Shown here: in pieces, positions 63,396-64,000 of the stretch
Layout: each line of letters starts with the position of its first letter
How positions within the stretch are numbered: the stretch's first letter is position 1
Assembly: GCF_001586785.1 (NCBI RefSeq)
Contig: NZ_LUFH02000006.1
Span: 30,323 to 94,322, forward strand
Source: Sphaerospermopsis aphanizomenoides BCCUSP55
Lineage (GTDB): Bacteria > Cyanobacteriota > Cyanobacteriia > Cyanobacteriales > Nostocaceae
Direction: 5' to 3'
Length of the DNA: 64,000 bases
Notes under the pieces: generated by a model
What the model saw: the letters and a program-made list of their open reading frames with translations, nothing else
The model's database searches: none
Told to the model about the DNA's origin: nothing
Position numbers and translations under genes: made by a program

Positions 63396-63884
63396 ATGGT
63401 ATCATCTTTCCTAGCAAAAACAACACCTTTGAGATCATCAAAAATTGTCCATAAATCGTCAACTCTTCATCCACAAGCAAGATTTGTCACAGAAGAAGCA
63501 GTTTGCGTGATGTTTCAAATTAGTTTTGAAAATATTTACACCGTGGAATGCTGGCGCTACGTAGTTTACGTTCACGGTAAAGGTTTAAGTAAATTTGTCA
63601 GTTACGCGGATTTTCCGCCTATTATTGGCGTAGGTTCACCCACCACCCAAGACTGCATCAAATGGCGTAAACGCTGGCGCAAACATCATAATTATGCCCA
63701 AAGAAAGCACGCTCCCTATTGGTGGACAGAATTTTTTACTCGTCACTTTGGTAAAGCTGACTCAGAATTTGTGTTAAAGAGTTGGTGGCAATTAATTGCA
63801 TTAATTAATTTTGCCTTTTCTCCAGAAAAATTGGATCAACTCAGAAGCAGCTATAACCAGCAAAAAACGATGTTATTGGTGTAA
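63396..63884 (+). CDS. Hypothetical protein rich in aromatic and basic residues
   Basis: A 162-aa protein that I do not recognise. It has IGVGSPTTQDCIKWRKRWRKHHNYAQRKHAPYWWTEFFTRHFG in the middle, highly basic and Trp-rich, and a hydrophobic helix (ALINFAFSPEKLDQL) near the end. The start ATG 63396 has no strong ribosome site; an internal Met at codon 39 (VMFQISFENIYTVECW) is another option, since the first ~35 residues look non-conserved. A dispersed repeat follows the stop. Confidence 0.5.
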   Translation: MVSSFLAKTTPLRSSKIVHKSSTLHPQARFVTEEAVCVMFQISFENIYTVECWRYVVYVHGKGLSKFVSYADFPPIIGVGSPTTQDCIKWRKRWRKHHNYAQRKHAPYWWTEFFTRHFGKADSEFVLKSWWQLIALINFAFSPEKLDQLRSSYNQQKTMLLV

Positions 63885-64000
63885 CAGGCAAGAAGCAAGA
63901 GGCAAAAGAGCAGAGTTTAGGAGTATGGCTTACGCCAAGCTGCGCTATAAAGAGTAAGAGGAAAGAACGAAAATTTCCCCCTGTCTCCCCTGCCTCCCCT

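Overview
The window comes from a filamentous, heterocyst-forming cyanobacterium (Nostocales; Nostoc/Anabaena/Dolichospermum-like). The evidence is GC-poor DNA with many HIP1 octamers (GCGATCGC), abundant heptameric STRR tandem repeats, the heterocyst gene hetF behind an NsiR1-type sRNA array, a HetZ-related regulator, carboxysome shell genes ccmK3/ccmK4, cyanobacterial PII, and an NDH-1 CO2-uptake cluster. No tRNA, rRNA or CRISPR array was seen.

Layout. 1-3.0 kb: minus-strand operon of a fatty acyl-AMP ligase and an acyl-CoA dehydrogenase that runs off the left edge; it looks like one end of a lipid/PKS-type pathway. 4.0-5.5 kb: seven copies of an NsiR1-like repeat leading into hetF (5.67-8.12 kb), followed by glnB. 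8.7-9.4 kb: decayed accessory DNA (higB remnant plus higA, Uma2 fragment). 9.6-15.2 kb: a His-tailed ferrochelatase-family gene, a hydrolase-like gene flanked by two inverted ~130-bp MITE-like elements, an MFS permease and ilvB with a zinc-ribbon tail. 15.3-19.6 kb: TerB-like acidic protein, dacB, and an AT-rich two-gene AAA ATPase/TOPRIM-like module that may be a defence system. 19.7-23.6 kb: a seven-gene Mrp Na+/H+ antiporter operon on the minus strand. 23.8-29.9 kb: a P-loop ATPase, queD, a small hydroxylase-like membrane protein and an FHA-PAS-GAF-GGDEF-EAL signalling protein. 30.5-36.6 kb: ndhF, a broken beta-carbonic anhydrase gene carrying a MITE, ndhD, a CDP-alcohol phosphatidyltransferase-like gene and chp/cup; this is a CO2-hydrating NDH-1 module. 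37-46 kb: a broken RTX-like gene, an Uup-type ABC-F ATPase, a DUF1824 protein, a prohibitin-like SPFH protein, an ABC exporter and two small conserved genes. 46.5-50.2 kb: two Gfo/Idh/MocA oxidoreductases facing each other and an alpha/beta hydrolase. 50.3-51.1 kb: ccmK3-ccmK4. 51.8-57 kb: HetZ-related protein, Crp-type regulator, M61 peptidase, comB. 57-60.4 kb: accessory patch with a repeat-disrupted gene, a toxin-domain/putative immunity pair, a DUF433/DUF5615 toxin-antitoxin pair and an Uma2 gene. 60.6-63.9 kb: FdhF/YdeP-type molybdopterin oxidoreductase, a small XRE regulator and an unknown protein.

Three themes connect genes. Heterocyst control appears as the NsiR1 array, hetF, the HetZ-related gene and glnB. 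Inorganic carbon and ion handling appears as the ndhF/ndhD/cup cluster, the carbonic anhydrase relic, ccmK3/K4 and Mrp. Genome erosion by small mobile repeats is visible at least four times: a 150-bp MITE with an 8-bp target duplication, an inverted MITE pair, an in-frame palindromic repeat that puts a stop codon into a gene, and a truncated Uma2 gene next to a dispersed repeat.
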